Origin: Stigmatella ashevillena
GTDB taxonomy: Bacteria; Myxococcota; Myxococcia; Myxococcales; Myxococcaceae
DNA length: 64,000 nt
Reading direction: 5' to 3'
Assembly: GCF_028368975.1 (NCBI RefSeq)
Contig: NZ_JAQNDM010000002.1
Coordinates: 6,752,425-6,816,424, forward strand
Shown here: piece after piece, positions 8,739-17,369 of the stretch
Position numbering within the stretch: position 1 is the first letter of the stretch
Layout: the number at the start of each line of letters is the position of its first letter
Translations under genes and position numbers: made by a program
Notes under the pieces: model-generated
Database searches by the model: none
The model's input: only the letters and a program-made list of their open reading frames with translations
Told to the model about the DNA's origin: nothing

Positions 8739-9913
8739 TGGGACAGCTTGCGGTGGAACGAAAGAACATCCTGCCGGTGGGACTGCGGCTCGCGCCTTCC
8801 CAGGTCTGGGGCAGCATTCGCTTGGTGCCGGTGTTGCGGGACAACGTCCCGGGAGACCTGCGCTTCACCCGGCGCAAGTATGACGACGACCTCACCGTCG
8901 TCACGCGCGAGGGCGAGCTGATGGAGCCCGGCATCAAGTACGTCTCCTATGTCCCCCACGGGCTGGTGATGGACTGGGACGACCGGAGCGCGGCCGTGAC
9001 GGTGGACACGCGGCTCCAGACCTCCGAGGGCAAGGCCCTGAAGCGGGGAGCGGCCACCTTGCGGGTGATGCACCGCATGGTGCACCGGGAAGACAGGAAC
9101 CGGCTGCGGCTGCTGCCGCTGCATCTGGCGATGGAGGGTTTTCTCGCCCAGTCCTTCGGCGGGCCCGAGATTGCCTGGAGCGAGTACTCCGCGCAGGCGC
9201 TCTCCGAGGGACTGAACCCGCGCCAGGAGTGGTCTGTGATTGGCTGGGCAAACGCGGCCTTCAACGAAGCCCTGCGCATCTTCGAGATCCACGAGCAGCA
9301 GGTGGGCGTGCTCATCTTCCACGCGGACATGCTGCTGTCGGCCTCCATCGTCTCTCATCCCCAGGACTACCGCGCGCTGCACCGGGCGTTGCTGGAGGAC
9401 TTCTATGGAGACCTGCTGCTCCAGTACGGCTTCCTGGGGGATGTCCCCACGCTGGGGCTCTCCGTGGATGAGCGGAACATCTCCTCCGTGGCGGAACTCC
9501 GGACGGCCATTGATCGCATGCGCCAGGACTGGGCCGAGTTTCACGGAGCCATGGCCGGGGGCCTCCTCGGCGCGGAGGTCTTCGCGAGCACCGTGTACGA
9601 GGCTGGACCGTTCCACCTCCAGCGTTTCGTCACCTCCCTGGTTCCTTCGGAGGAGAACCACATTGGAGAGTTCATCCAACGAGGGGACGGCACGCTCGAG
9701 TACCTCAAGACGTACCGGCTCTCCGCGGCGCAGACCCGGCGGGCCTACTTGCTCAAGCAGCTCGCCGAGGGGGAGTGGAACCTGGATCGCACGGCGGCCC
9801 ACCTGAAGACCACCCGCGATGACCTGATGCTGCGCCTGAAGAACGCGGGCTTCGGCTACCTGCTCAAGGAGCACGTGCTCCAGGACGCGGCGAGGCGCCA
9901 GTCCCGCAAGTAG
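8738..9913 (+). CDS. Conserved protein with C-terminal Fis-like helix-turn-helix (ARPP-like)
   Basis: 391 aa. ATG at 8738 chosen because GGAGGAGG lies 5-10 bases upstream; a GTG at 8735 is an alternative. Residues 1-110 are beta-rich, and residues 120-310 are mixed, with a characteristic HADMLLSAS and DYRALHRALLEDFYGDL. The last 50 residues (AEGEWNLDRTAAHLKTTRDD then LKNAGFGYLL) fit the Fis/HTH_8 fold used by sigma-54 activators for DNA binding. The body resembles the ARPP domains that accompany ADP-ribosyl-glycohydrolase and TROVE-type systems, but I hold that loosely. Coupled to the TROVE-like gene, so it may be its autoregulator. Its 3' end overlaps the convergent CHAT gene by 58 bp. Confidence 0.65.
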   Translation: MGQLAVERKNILPVGLRLAPSQVWGSIRLVPVLRDNVPGDLRFTRRKYDDDLTVVTREGELMEPGIKYVSYVPHGLVMDWDDRSAAVTVDTRLQTSEGKALKRGAATLRVMHRMVHREDRNRLRLLPLHLAMEGFLAQSFGGPEIAWSEYSAQALSEGLNPRQEWSVIGWANAAFNEALRIFEIHEQQVGVLIFHADMLLSASIVSHPQDYRALHRALLEDFYGDLLLQYGFLGDVPTLGLSVDERNISSVAELRTAIDRMRQDWAEFHGAMAGGLLGAEVFASTVYEAGPFHLQRFVTSLVPSEENHIGEFIQRGDGTLEYLKTYRLSAAQTRRAYLLKQLAEGEWNLDRTAAHLKTTRDDLMLRLKNAGFGYLLKEHVLQDAARRQSRK

Positions 9914-12900
9914 GACGTGAGAAGAGAAGAGCTTCTGTCAGTGAGAGTCTCCGGTTGCGGCGTCTGAGGGGAGAGAGGCGCAATGGAACGGAGGGGAGCA
10001 TCGCTGCCCAGAGCGATGAAGGGAGCCCAGGCATGGGGATGGGGGTGGGTGGTGCGCAGAGAGAGCATGGCCTCGCGAAGAGCAGAGGCGCGGCCCAGGC
10101 CTGCTAAGAGGTTGCGGTAATAGAGATCCATGAGAAGGCGAGTGGAGTCGTCATTGACCTTCCAGAGACTGACGAGGAGGGTTTCAGCGCCAGCGGCGAT
10201 GAGAGCCCGGCGAAGGCCATAGACGCCCTGACCGAGGTGGACTTCGCCGCGGCCTGTGTCGCAGGCGGAAAGGACCACGAGCTGAGTGCCCCAGAGGTTG
10301 AGCCCTGCCAGTTCCAGAGCGGTGACGAGGGAGGCTTCGAGAGCAGGAGGAGAAGGCGAGGCCGAGGAGAGAGCACCCGCCAGGACGAGGCCGGAGTTGA
10401 GCAAAGGCTCTTGCTGGGGAGGGGGAGCACTGCCCAATGAATCGACGAAGGCCAAGCCCCGAGACTCGGAGGAGGAGGAGGAATGGCCGAGGAAGAAGCC
10501 ATGGGTGGCCAGGTGAAGAATACCCGGGGTCGAGAGGTTGAGCAGCCGTTGTTTGGAGGCGTCAGGGCCGAGGAGGAGCTGAGCCTGGGGAAGCAGGCGT
10601 TGAATGGAGAGAGCCTCTAGACGAGAGCCTGGAAGAGGAACCCAGGCGCTTCTGGGCAAGTGGGAGGGAGGCAGGGAGAAGAAGCGCTCCAGGGCGTCGG
10701 AGGGAGGAGAGGAAGGCAGAGGGCCGGAAAGAGTCGGAGAGAAGGAAGAGGAAAAGCCAGGGTCGGCGAAGACAAAGACGGAAGAAGAGGGAGGGCTGTC
10801 CAGGGGACGAGGCAGCAGCTCACGGCCGGAGGTGAGGTAGGAGAAATCGAAGGAGTCCAGGAGGAAGGAGTGGCCATCGTGGAGGGCGGCGAATGGGACG
10901 AGGCTGAGCTGGCTATCGGTAGAAAGGAAGATGCGACGGGTAGGGCCGAGGAGGGGAAGCAGGGGTTCAAAGGTGGTTCGGTAGAGTTGCTGAGAAGCGG
11001 TGAGGAAGGAGGCATCTTTGTCAGCCAGAGCATCGCGAAGGCGAGAGGCGGCTTGGTCAATGGGAGAAGCCGGGCCCAAGTCGACGGAGCGGACAGAGGC
11101 ATCCGGGAAGAGAACCAGAGCCAGGTAGCGCAGGGGGCGGACATTCTTGGCAGGGGAAGTGCCAGGTTGAGGAATCAAGGGGCTGTCGTCGTAGGCAATG
11201 AATTCGACGAGAGCGGAGTCCTTGGGGAGTGAAGAGGAGACGCGGTCGACGATGGTGTCGAGGGAAGGAAGAGAGGAGAGGGAGCGAAGGGGAGCAGAGG
11301 TTTTGGCCAGTTCCGCTTCGAGCGCGTCACCTTCTAGGGTGAGGGATTGAAGGCGCTGTTGGTAAATCTCCGAGGAGAGAGCGCCCGGGCCTGAGAAAGA
11401 GAGAGAGGCCAGTTGGGTGCGCAGGCCCCGGAGACGCTCGAAAGTATCGCGATCCTCGGGATTTAGGCTGAAGTAGAGGGTGCGAGAGATGGTGGCGGTC
11501 TCCGAGACGGAGCGGCCCTTGAGAAGGAGCGCGGCGCTGAGGGCGAGGCGTTGAACGCGAGCGTCGTAGGGGTGAGCGCGTAGCAGAGAATAGAGCGATT
11601 GCTCGTCTTTGCGCAGGTGGGAGAGGAAGGAAGAGAGGCGGGACTCGGAGAAGTCGAGAGCCTCATGGCGAAGGCGGCGCTCGGAGATGGAGAAGGACCG
11701 GGAGAAGAGAGGTAATGCGTCAGAGAGGCGATGCTGGGCCAGACGAAGTTTGCCGAACTCGTTGAGAGCTTGAGCGATGTAGGGGTGATTGTTGCCAAGA
11801 AACCTTCCCCAGAGAGAGAGCGAGCGCCGAAAGAGAGGTTCCGCCCGGTCATACAATCCCCGGTTAGAGTAGAGGTTGGCGAGGCTTTCGAGAGAGGCGG
11901 CGACGTCGGGATGGTGCTTGCCGAGGGAGGACTCGCGGATGGCCAGGGCTTGGTGGTAGAGGGGCTCCGCCCGGCCATACAACCCCTGGTCAGAGTAGAG
12001 GAGGGCGAGGTTGTTAAGAGAGCCAGCGACGTCGGGATGGTGCTTGCCGAGGGAGGACTCGCGGATGGCCAGGGCTTGGTGGTAGAGAGGCTCCGCCCGG
12101 CCATACAACCCCTGGTGATAGTAGAGGTTTGCGAGGCTTTCGAGACAGTTAGCGACGAGGGGATGGTTCTTGCCGAGGGAGGCCTCTTGGATGGCCAGAG
12201 CGCGCTGGTAGAGGGGCTCCGCCCGGCCATACAACCCCTGGTCAGAGTAGAGGATGGCGAGGTTGTTGAGAGAATTAGCGACGAGGGGATGGCTCTTGCC
12301 GAGGGAGGCCTCTTGGATGGCCAGAGCGCGCTGGTAGAGGGGCTCCGCCCGGCCATACAACCCCTGGTCAGAGTAGAGGTTGGCGAGGTTGTTGAGAGAG
12401 TTAGCGACGAGGGGATGGCTCTTGCCGAGGGAGGCCTCTTGGATGGCCAGAGCGCGCTGGTAGAGGGGCTCCGCCCGACCATACAACCCCTGGTCAGAGT
12501 AGAGGAGGGCGAGGTTGTTAAGAGAGCCAGCGACGCCGGGATGGTCCTTGCCGAGGGAGGCTTCTTTTATGGCCAGAGCTTGGTGGTAGAGGGGCTCCGC
12601 CCGGCCATACAACCCCTGCTCCAAGTAGAGGCCGGCGAGGTTGTTGAGAGAGTTAGCGACGTCGGGATGGCTCTTGCCGAGGGAGGACTCGCGGATGACC
12701 AGAGCCCGCTGGTGGAGGGGCTCTGCCCGGTCATATAACCCCTGGTCAGAGTAGAGGAGGGCGAGGTTGTTGAGAGAGTTAGCGACGAGGGGATGGCTCT
12801 TGCCGAGGGAAGACTCGCGGATGGCCAGAGCTTGGTGGTAGAGGGGCTCCGCCCGGCCATACAACCCCTGGTCAGAGTAGAGGAGAGCGAGATTGTTGAG

Positions 12901-13257
12901 AGAGTTAGCGACGAGGGGATGGCTCTTGCCGAGGGAGGCCTCGCTGATGGCTAGAGCCCTCTGGAAGAAGGCCTCGGCATGGGCTAGCTCTCCTTTTAGC
13001 CGATAAAGTTTCCCCACCAGATTCAAGCAACTGGCGACGTCAGGATGGATACCCCCAAGGACGGTCTCCCTAATCGAGAGCGCATGCTCCGCCTGTGTAA
13101 GGGCCTCGGGATACTTGCCCGCGTCCATGAGCTTTGTTGCCTCGTCAAAGTTCGCCTGAGCATTTGCCAGCCGCGCATCTGACGTCTCTTCGTTGGCCCT
13201 TCCTTCTGCCGCACAGAAAAAGAATATTGCCATCATCCAGCCGAAGGTCTGACGCAT
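9856..13257 (-). CDS. Exported TPR-CHAT (caspase-like) protein
   Basis: 1133 aa from ATG at 13257. Residues 1-22 are a signal peptide (FGWMMAIFFFCAAEGRA, then NEE). Residues about 30-500 hold eleven 42-residue TPR units of the TPR_10/12 type, most sharing the core NNLALLYSDQGLYGRAEPLY. A helical linker follows, then a C-terminal CHAT domain with His in LHLATHGFF (about residue 918) and Cys in VLSACDTGRGE (about 998), the expected catalytic dyad. CHAT proteases are caspase relatives used in bacterial conflict and regulated proteolysis. The signal peptide is notable because most CHAT effectors are cytosolic. Convergent with the ARPP-like gene with overlapping 3' ends. Confidence 0.88.
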   Translation of the reverse strand: MRQTFGWMMAIFFFCAAEGRANEETSDARLANAQANFDEATKLMDAGKYPEALTQAEHALSIRETVLGGIHPDVASCLNLVGKLYRLKGELAHAEAFFQRALAISEASLGKSHPLVANSLNNLALLYSDQGLYGRAEPLYHQALAIRESSLGKSHPLVANSLNNLALLYSDQGLYDRAEPLHQRALVIRESSLGKSHPDVANSLNNLAGLYLEQGLYGRAEPLYHQALAIKEASLGKDHPGVAGSLNNLALLYSDQGLYGRAEPLYQRALAIQEASLGKSHPLVANSLNNLANLYSDQGLYGRAEPLYQRALAIQEASLGKSHPLVANSLNNLAILYSDQGLYGRAEPLYQRALAIQEASLGKNHPLVANCLESLANLYYHQGLYGRAEPLYHQALAIRESSLGKHHPDVAGSLNNLALLYSDQGLYGRAEPLYHQALAIRESSLGKHHPDVAASLESLANLYSNRGLYDRAEPLFRRSLSLWGRFLGNNHPYIAQALNEFGKLRLAQHRLSDALPLFSRSFSISERRLRHEALDFSESRLSSFLSHLRKDEQSLYSLLRAHPYDARVQRLALSAALLLKGRSVSETATISRTLYFSLNPEDRDTFERLRGLRTQLASLSFSGPGALSSEIYQQRLQSLTLEGDALEAELAKTSAPLRSLSSLPSLDTIVDRVSSSLPKDSALVEFIAYDDSPLIPQPGTSPAKNVRPLRYLALVLFPDASVRSVDLGPASPIDQAASRLRDALADKDASFLTASQQLYRTTFEPLLPLLGPTRRIFLSTDSQLSLVPFAALHDGHSFLLDSFDFSYLTSGRELLPRPLDSPPSSSVFVFADPGFSSSFSPTLSGPLPSSPPSDALERFFSLPPSHLPRSAWVPLPGSRLEALSIQRLLPQAQLLLGPDASKQRLLNLSTPGILHLATHGFFLGHSSSSSESRGLAFVDSLGSAPPPQQEPLLNSGLVLAGALSSASPSPPALEASLVTALELAGLNLWGTQLVVLSACDTGRGEVHLGQGVYGLRRALIAAGAETLLVSLWKVNDDSTRLLMDLYYRNLLAGLGRASALREAMLSLRTTHPHPHAWAPFIALGSDAPLRSIAPLSPQTPQPETLTDRSSSLLTSYLRDWRLAASWSTCSLSR
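11850..13000. repeat. Array of near-identical 126-bp tandem repeats inside the CHAT gene
   Basis: At least eight consecutive 126-bp units encode the central TPRs. The minus-strand coding repeat contains the phrase ccggccatacaacccctggt at a fixed phase (for example near 11972, 12225, 12351, 12601 and 12853). Units differ by only a few bases, mostly in the codons for the HP(L/D/G)VA segment. This homogeneity indicates recent expansion or gene conversion, so copy number probably varies between strains and short-read assemblies may collapse it. Confidence 0.85.
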
Positions 13258-13281
13258 CTCGTTTCACCAGATGAAAAGGGT

Positions 13282-13650
13282 TCAACAGAAGAGTTTGAAT
13301 CTCATTGCATGGAGGGACAGGTCTCGTTGGACCTCGACAAACCTGATTCCGGTGAGCCCCATGGCTTCAATAGCCTCCTTGATGTCGCCGGAGATGATGA
13401 GGGCCACACGCCAAACCCAGGAGCGAAAGACGCGGCAGCCTTCCACTGTGGCTGAATTGATGCGCATCCAATGCACGGCATAGTATTCGCCGAGTTTGTC
13501 TGGCTGGTGGTTTTTGGGAGGCCAGTACAGCTCCGTCAGCGCAAGTGCAGCGTCCGCGATACTTAGGACCGGACTCGCGATGACGATGGTGCCGTCAACG
13601 ACGATATGAGCGGTCGATACCGACTGAAAGGACAGGTCTCTCCATCGCAT
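13282..13650 (-). pseudogene. Imm11-type immunity protein, N-terminally truncated
   Basis: 122 aa. The C-terminal pattern matches the imm11 (MXAN_0049-like) immunity family: ALALTELYWPP, KLGEYYAVHWMRINS, CRVFRSWVWRVALIISGDIK, then GLTGIRFVEV. Full members are usually near 190 residues, so roughly the first 70 are missing. Directly upstream in another frame is a fragment of a myxobacterial polymorphic toxin. This fits one deletion that removed the toxin warhead and the front of its immunity gene. It could still be translated from ATG 13650, but a start of this kind would give half a domain. It ends 24 bp before the CHAT gene start. Confidence 0.6.
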
Positions 13651-13675
13651 AACGAGGAGGGCCCAGGAGTGTCCT

Positions 13676-13906
13676 TAATCCCCCAGGAGGCACCTTGGGT
13701 AGACCCTTGGTGACACCAAAGCTGGCGACAGCGACAAGGACACGGAGGGCAGTGACTCCCAGGGTTTGGCCGAAGCGTTCGGCGACGACCTCTAATTCCT
13801 TCACGGAGAGGGCGACGCTGGCAAGGAACACAGGCGAGCGGAACATCTCTTGGGCCGCATTCCGGATGCCTGGGCCCATGATGCGAGGAGACAACCGAAG
13901 GGCCAT
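13676..13906 (-). pseudogene. Fragment of polymorphic toxin (SitA/AHH-like pre-toxin region)
   Basis: An open stretch reads MALRLSPRIMGPGIRNAAQE, a hydrophobic FLASVALSV segment, then VAERFGQTLGVTALRVLVAV and a GLPKVPPGG linker. This order matches the hydrophobic middle of myxobacterial lipoprotein toxins (SitA/TIGR02269-like), just before the variable toxin tip. No lipoprotein signal lies upstream and no toxin domain follows: after the linker the reading frame runs into the truncated imm11 gene. I read it as a dead toxin remnant with internal deletions. Confidence 0.5.
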
Positions 13907-14080
13907 GAAAAGGGGGCTGTGCTGGGTAGAGTGGGGGAGAGGCAACCGAGCAGTGCCAAGAGGGCTGCGGGATGGGCGCACCGACTCGGCACTGGGCCTT
14001 TCTGCACTCGTGCGCAGCCCTCCCCTGTCCCTGTGCTCTCGCCTATTCGCTCCTGCACTGTCCCTAGCCTTCTTATGCGT

Positions 14081-14203
14081 CAAGTATTCAGGCGTGGATC
14101 GAGCGTAGCAGTAATCATAAGCGTGTATGCACCCTCGGTAGGGGTTCACGATCCAGGTGAAGCAGACGTCCAGGCCGTTGTTGCAGGCCGTCACTGGGTG
14201 CAC
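14081..14203 (-). pseudogene. Fragment of radical-SAM protein (Rv2578c/PA0069-like)
   Basis: About 41 codons encode WIVNPYRGCIHAYDYCYAR followed by STPEYL. Functional members carry NPYRGCxHxCxYCYAR, with three cysteines binding the 4Fe-4S cluster. Here the middle cysteine is Tyr, and similarity stops right after the motif. It is therefore a decayed fragment, not a small working gene. It abuts the toxin remnant, suggesting repeated insertion and decay at this spot. Confidence 0.5.
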
Positions 14204-14253
14204 ACGCTCTCACTGTGGTCCTGGAGGGAGGCCAAGGCTCCAAGGAGGAGGGC

Positions 14254-16716
14254 CTACGGGGAACAATGATACACGTAGGCCGTTATCATCCCTTCACCCA
14301 AGAGCTGGGTCGAAACACCGAGATTTGCCGCAATCGCCGAGATTTTGGGATCGAGGATGGACGAGATATCGACAAACTCAACTGCAGTTGCCTTTCCACT
14401 TGTACAGGCAGGAGTGGTGACTACACAGCCCGTCTTGGGCGTGCTGTAGTCTCCACACATGTTATCGTCTTCGCCAAAGGCGTTGCCATAATCCCAGACG
14501 CCGTAACACGCCAACTGGCCATTCGCCAAGTTCAGACGCGGACGCGTACTGCACTTCATCGCGTTCGAGCGAGGGTACTGTTCCACGTCGGAGTAGATAA
14601 CCACACGGCCATGGCTTCCAGCGCCGCCTTGGCCCCCCATGCCAATTCCGGCCGAGTAATCCATGTCCAGCATTCCGCCCGTGTTGCGGCCTCTGCCGGA
14701 GAGGATGCTTCCATAAGGGACGGAACTGGAACCACCACCTCCTCCTCCCGCCGCCCCACCGCTCGTGTCACCACCGCCTGCGCCACCGCCGTAATACCCG
14801 CCGCCCCCTCCGCCGCCGTCGCCGGACCACCACTCCGCCGACGCGTCACCGCCCTTGTATTGCGTGCCAGACTTGGCCGTATAGGTAGTGCCCACGCTTG
14901 TTCCTCCGGCGCCGCCAGCGTAATGGGTTCCTCCCTTGCCTCGTAGTCCGTAAGTGCCGTCGGCTGGAGCGCCATCCTTGCCATCGAGCCCACTGTCTCC
15001 TCCAGGGCCGCCATCGCTGTAGGTGCCATCCGCGTCCGAACCGGCTCCACCCCCTCCGCCTACGGTGCTGAGGTCGTAGGATGGCCTGCGAATTGCCGAA
15101 CGCCCACCTCCCCCCGCCCCGCCCTGCACACCGTACGCACCGCCTCCGCCATAAGCCGAGACGGGAGTGCCGAGATATGACCCCATGGAACCGCCGCCTC
15201 CGACAACCACCGCAAGCGTCTCACCCGGATAGACCTCAAGGAAGGTGTCGCCAAACGCACCTCCCCCACCGTAACCACTGCTATTGAATGTTGTGCCGCC
15301 ACCGCCCGCGCCCCACAGTTTGACGCGAATGCGGTTCACATGGGTGGGAACCGTCCATGACTGGTCGGCCCCGGTGTAACTAAACAACTTTCGGCTACCT
15401 GCCGGAGGCGGACAGGAGGGCAATCCAGTGACTTGGAATGTGGTGGTGTCGGACAAGCCGTAACTGTTGGTGGCGGTGGCGGTGATGGAGGGAACGCCGC
15501 CCGAGAGCACACAGGTGGGGGCGATCCAGGTATTTCTGCTGCTCGTGCCCCCGTTCGTGGCCGTGCCAAGTTGCCCCGCATTGGCCCACCATAGGAAGGA
15601 CAGCGTGCTGTTCTGAGGATCCCGGGCGTCTACTTGGAAGCTGAGGTTCTGGGACGGGCTGGCGGTCGGCGAGGACTGGTAGGCACGGATGATGGATGGC
15701 GGGAACCGGGTGGGCACGGTGGACACCACACACAGACTCAAGTTTCCGGTGTTTTTGCCTCCACGTCCGTCGGAGACGGCGACGGTCACTTGGCAGTTGT
15801 TACACGAACTCGACGGCAGGGACGAAGGGGTGAAACTCGCAGTGCTGGATGTTGCGTTGGTCCAAGTCCCACTGCAAGTCGCCGACCACTGGTACGTAAG
15901 GGGATCGTTGTCGCTATCGGAGGCCGAGAGGGTCATCACGGCGGCTTGCCCAACGTTCACACGGGCGGACGAACTGCTGACGCGGGAGACGATGGGGGTG
16001 TTATTGAACTGCACGTCGATTGCGGCGCGGCCTTCCTCTGTTCCATTGGTGACGTTGATGGAGAGAGTCACCGCCACTGCTGTGCTCTGCGAGTCCGTCA
16101 CGACAAGGGTAAGCGGGACAATGCCGACCGATGACGGTGCAGTCCAGGTTGTGGAGGCATCGGAAGGCTTGGCGAAGGCGCCAGCGGCTGCCGTCCAAGC
16201 ATAAGTCAGCGTATCTGCAGGATTGGGATCTGAAGCGCTTGCGCTCAATGAGATCGTTTTCCCAATCTGTACCGTAATCGGGGTGGCAACCACGGAGCCA
16301 ATGACGGGGGCCGCGTTGGAGAATGGAGGAGGAGGCGTCACCTCTTGAAGCGTGGTGGCCACTAGGGTCGTTTGGTTGGCAGTGATGGTGACGCCAGAAC
16401 TCTGGCCTTTGTAGAGCAAAGTCCCACCAGAATTGAAGGCTTGGACCACAAAGCTCCGGTCAACACCAGCGGGCACGTCGGTGACAATGCCACCCCACTT
16501 ACCATGGGTGAGAGAGAGCGTCTGCGTGACTGAGGGGATGTCCGGCCCTGACGACGTGATGGTCATCCGGGCCACATCGCTGGTGCTCAACGATTGACCG
16601 AGCGAAACCGCGAATTGGACTGTTCCCGTGGGGCTGTCTGGCTGGGGCTGACATCCAATAACGATGATGAGTCCGAGCTTCAACCAAAGTGATAGGGATT
16701 CGCTGGTTTTCATCAT
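14254..16716 (-). CDS. Ig-domain lipoprotein with glycine-rich C-terminal domain
   Basis: 820 aa from the ATG at 16716, preceded by AAAGGAG at good spacing. A lipobox-like LIIVIGC lies at residues 15-21. Residues 30-130 hold a beta module, followed by three Ig/PKD-like domains (TYAWTAAAGAF, LTYQWSATCSGTW, LSFLWWANAG; each with Trp and TAP or TP loops). Residues about 455-740 are an extreme glycine-rich domain opening with QSWTVPTHVNRIRVKLWGAG. A short Cys-containing tail (about 745-820) ends the protein. Probably surface exposed. The first 430 residues closely parallel the lipoprotein at 42833, which carries kelch repeats instead of the Gly-rich part. Confidence 0.8.
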   Translation of the reverse strand: MMKTSESLSLWLKLGLIIVIGCQPQPDSPTGTVQFAVSLGQSLSTSDVARMTITSSGPDIPSVTQTLSLTHGKWGGIVTDVPAGVDRSFVVQAFNSGGTLLYKGQSSGVTITANQTTLVATTLQEVTPPPPFSNAAPVIGSVVATPITVQIGKTISLSASASDPNPADTLTYAWTAAAGAFAKPSDASTTWTAPSSVGIVPLTLVVTDSQSTAVAVTLSINVTNGTEEGRAAIDVQFNNTPIVSRVSSSSARVNVGQAAVMTLSASDSDNDPLTYQWSATCSGTWTNATSSTASFTPSSLPSSSCNNCQVTVAVSDGRGGKNTGNLSLCVVSTVPTRFPPSIIRAYQSSPTASPSQNLSFQVDARDPQNSTLSFLWWANAGQLGTATNGGTSSRNTWIAPTCVLSGGVPSITATATNSYGLSDTTTFQVTGLPSCPPPAGSRKLFSYTGADQSWTVPTHVNRIRVKLWGAGGGGTTFNSSGYGGGGAFGDTFLEVYPGETLAVVVGGGGSMGSYLGTPVSAYGGGGAYGVQGGAGGGGRSAIRRPSYDLSTVGGGGGAGSDADGTYSDGGPGGDSGLDGKDGAPADGTYGLRGKGGTHYAGGAGGTSVGTTYTAKSGTQYKGGDASAEWWSGDGGGGGGGYYGGGAGGGDTSGGAAGGGGGGSSSVPYGSILSGRGRNTGGMLDMDYSAGIGMGGQGGAGSHGRVVIYSDVEQYPRSNAMKCSTRPRLNLANGQLACYGVWDYGNAFGEDDNMCGDYSTPKTGCVVTTPACTSGKATAVEFVDISSILDPKISAIAANLGVSTQLLGEGMITAYVYHCSP

Positions 16717-17369
16717 GCTGCTTCTCCTTTGTGCTGCCTTGGATTGCCGGAGCGGGATGTCTAAGCCAGTGGAGGCAAGTGCGGTCACGGGGGCAGTTCA
16801 GAGGAGCCCCGATTTCTCGGCTTTAGCGACGCAGCCTCCTGACAGAACTGACTTCCCATGGCTTAAGTTGTCTGGAGTCTGTATGACTACGTCTTCGATC
16901 GCTTTGAGAGCCATCAGAGATCGAATGGGCTTCAGTCCATCCAAACAGTGCGAGCAAAAAGAGAGCTATCTCGGTTGAAAGAGTCCGAAGAGAAGCGAGC
17001 TATGCATAAAAAAGTAATCCAGCTCCGAATATAATTACCGGATATTCAGGCTAGGATATTCAGGCTAATTGTTTAATGCGGGTCTCGCTGGTTTCGGCTG
17101 TTGAGCTTCAGCAACTTCATACGAGGGCAATGATCAGGGATTCCTCTAGGGATGCGCCCATCTTACCGGCGTATACATATCCCTTCATGCCACGGCTGAG
17201 ACATCTCGATAGGTAGGAAATGGCTTCGCCTTGGCTGCAGCGGCGACGTTTCTGTCAACAGCATCCGCACGAGATGCCGGACGTCCTGGATGCATCCGAC
17301 CTGAAGAGAGGGGCTGACGCGAGGTAACCCCCTGGGTAGGATACAGGAAGGCCCTTCAGGAGGTCCACA
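16717..17369. other. 650-bp intergenic region without a gene
   Basis: This divergent gap is lower in GC than its surroundings. I see no credible gene in it. It has a perfect TATAAT at 17030-17035 on the plus strand but no matching -35 at 16-18 bp, and immediately after it a perfect 14-bp tandem duplication (17040-17067). It must contain promoters for the lipoprotein (minus) and the kinase (plus). The kinase has an AGGAGG ribosome-binding site at 17360-17365. Confidence 0.6.
17040..17067. repeat. Perfect 14-bp tandem duplication GGATATTCAGGCTA
   Basis: Two head-to-tail identical copies occupy 17040-17053 and 17054-17067, five bases after a TATAAT element. A direct-repeat operator or a replication-slippage product are both possible. 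No other copy was noticed in the window. Confidence 0.7.

Noticed and set aside
11850-13000. Periodic repeats resembling a CRISPR or satellite array
   Set aside because: The period is 126 bp, a multiple of three, and the repeats encode in-frame TPRs; no short repeat/spacer structure.
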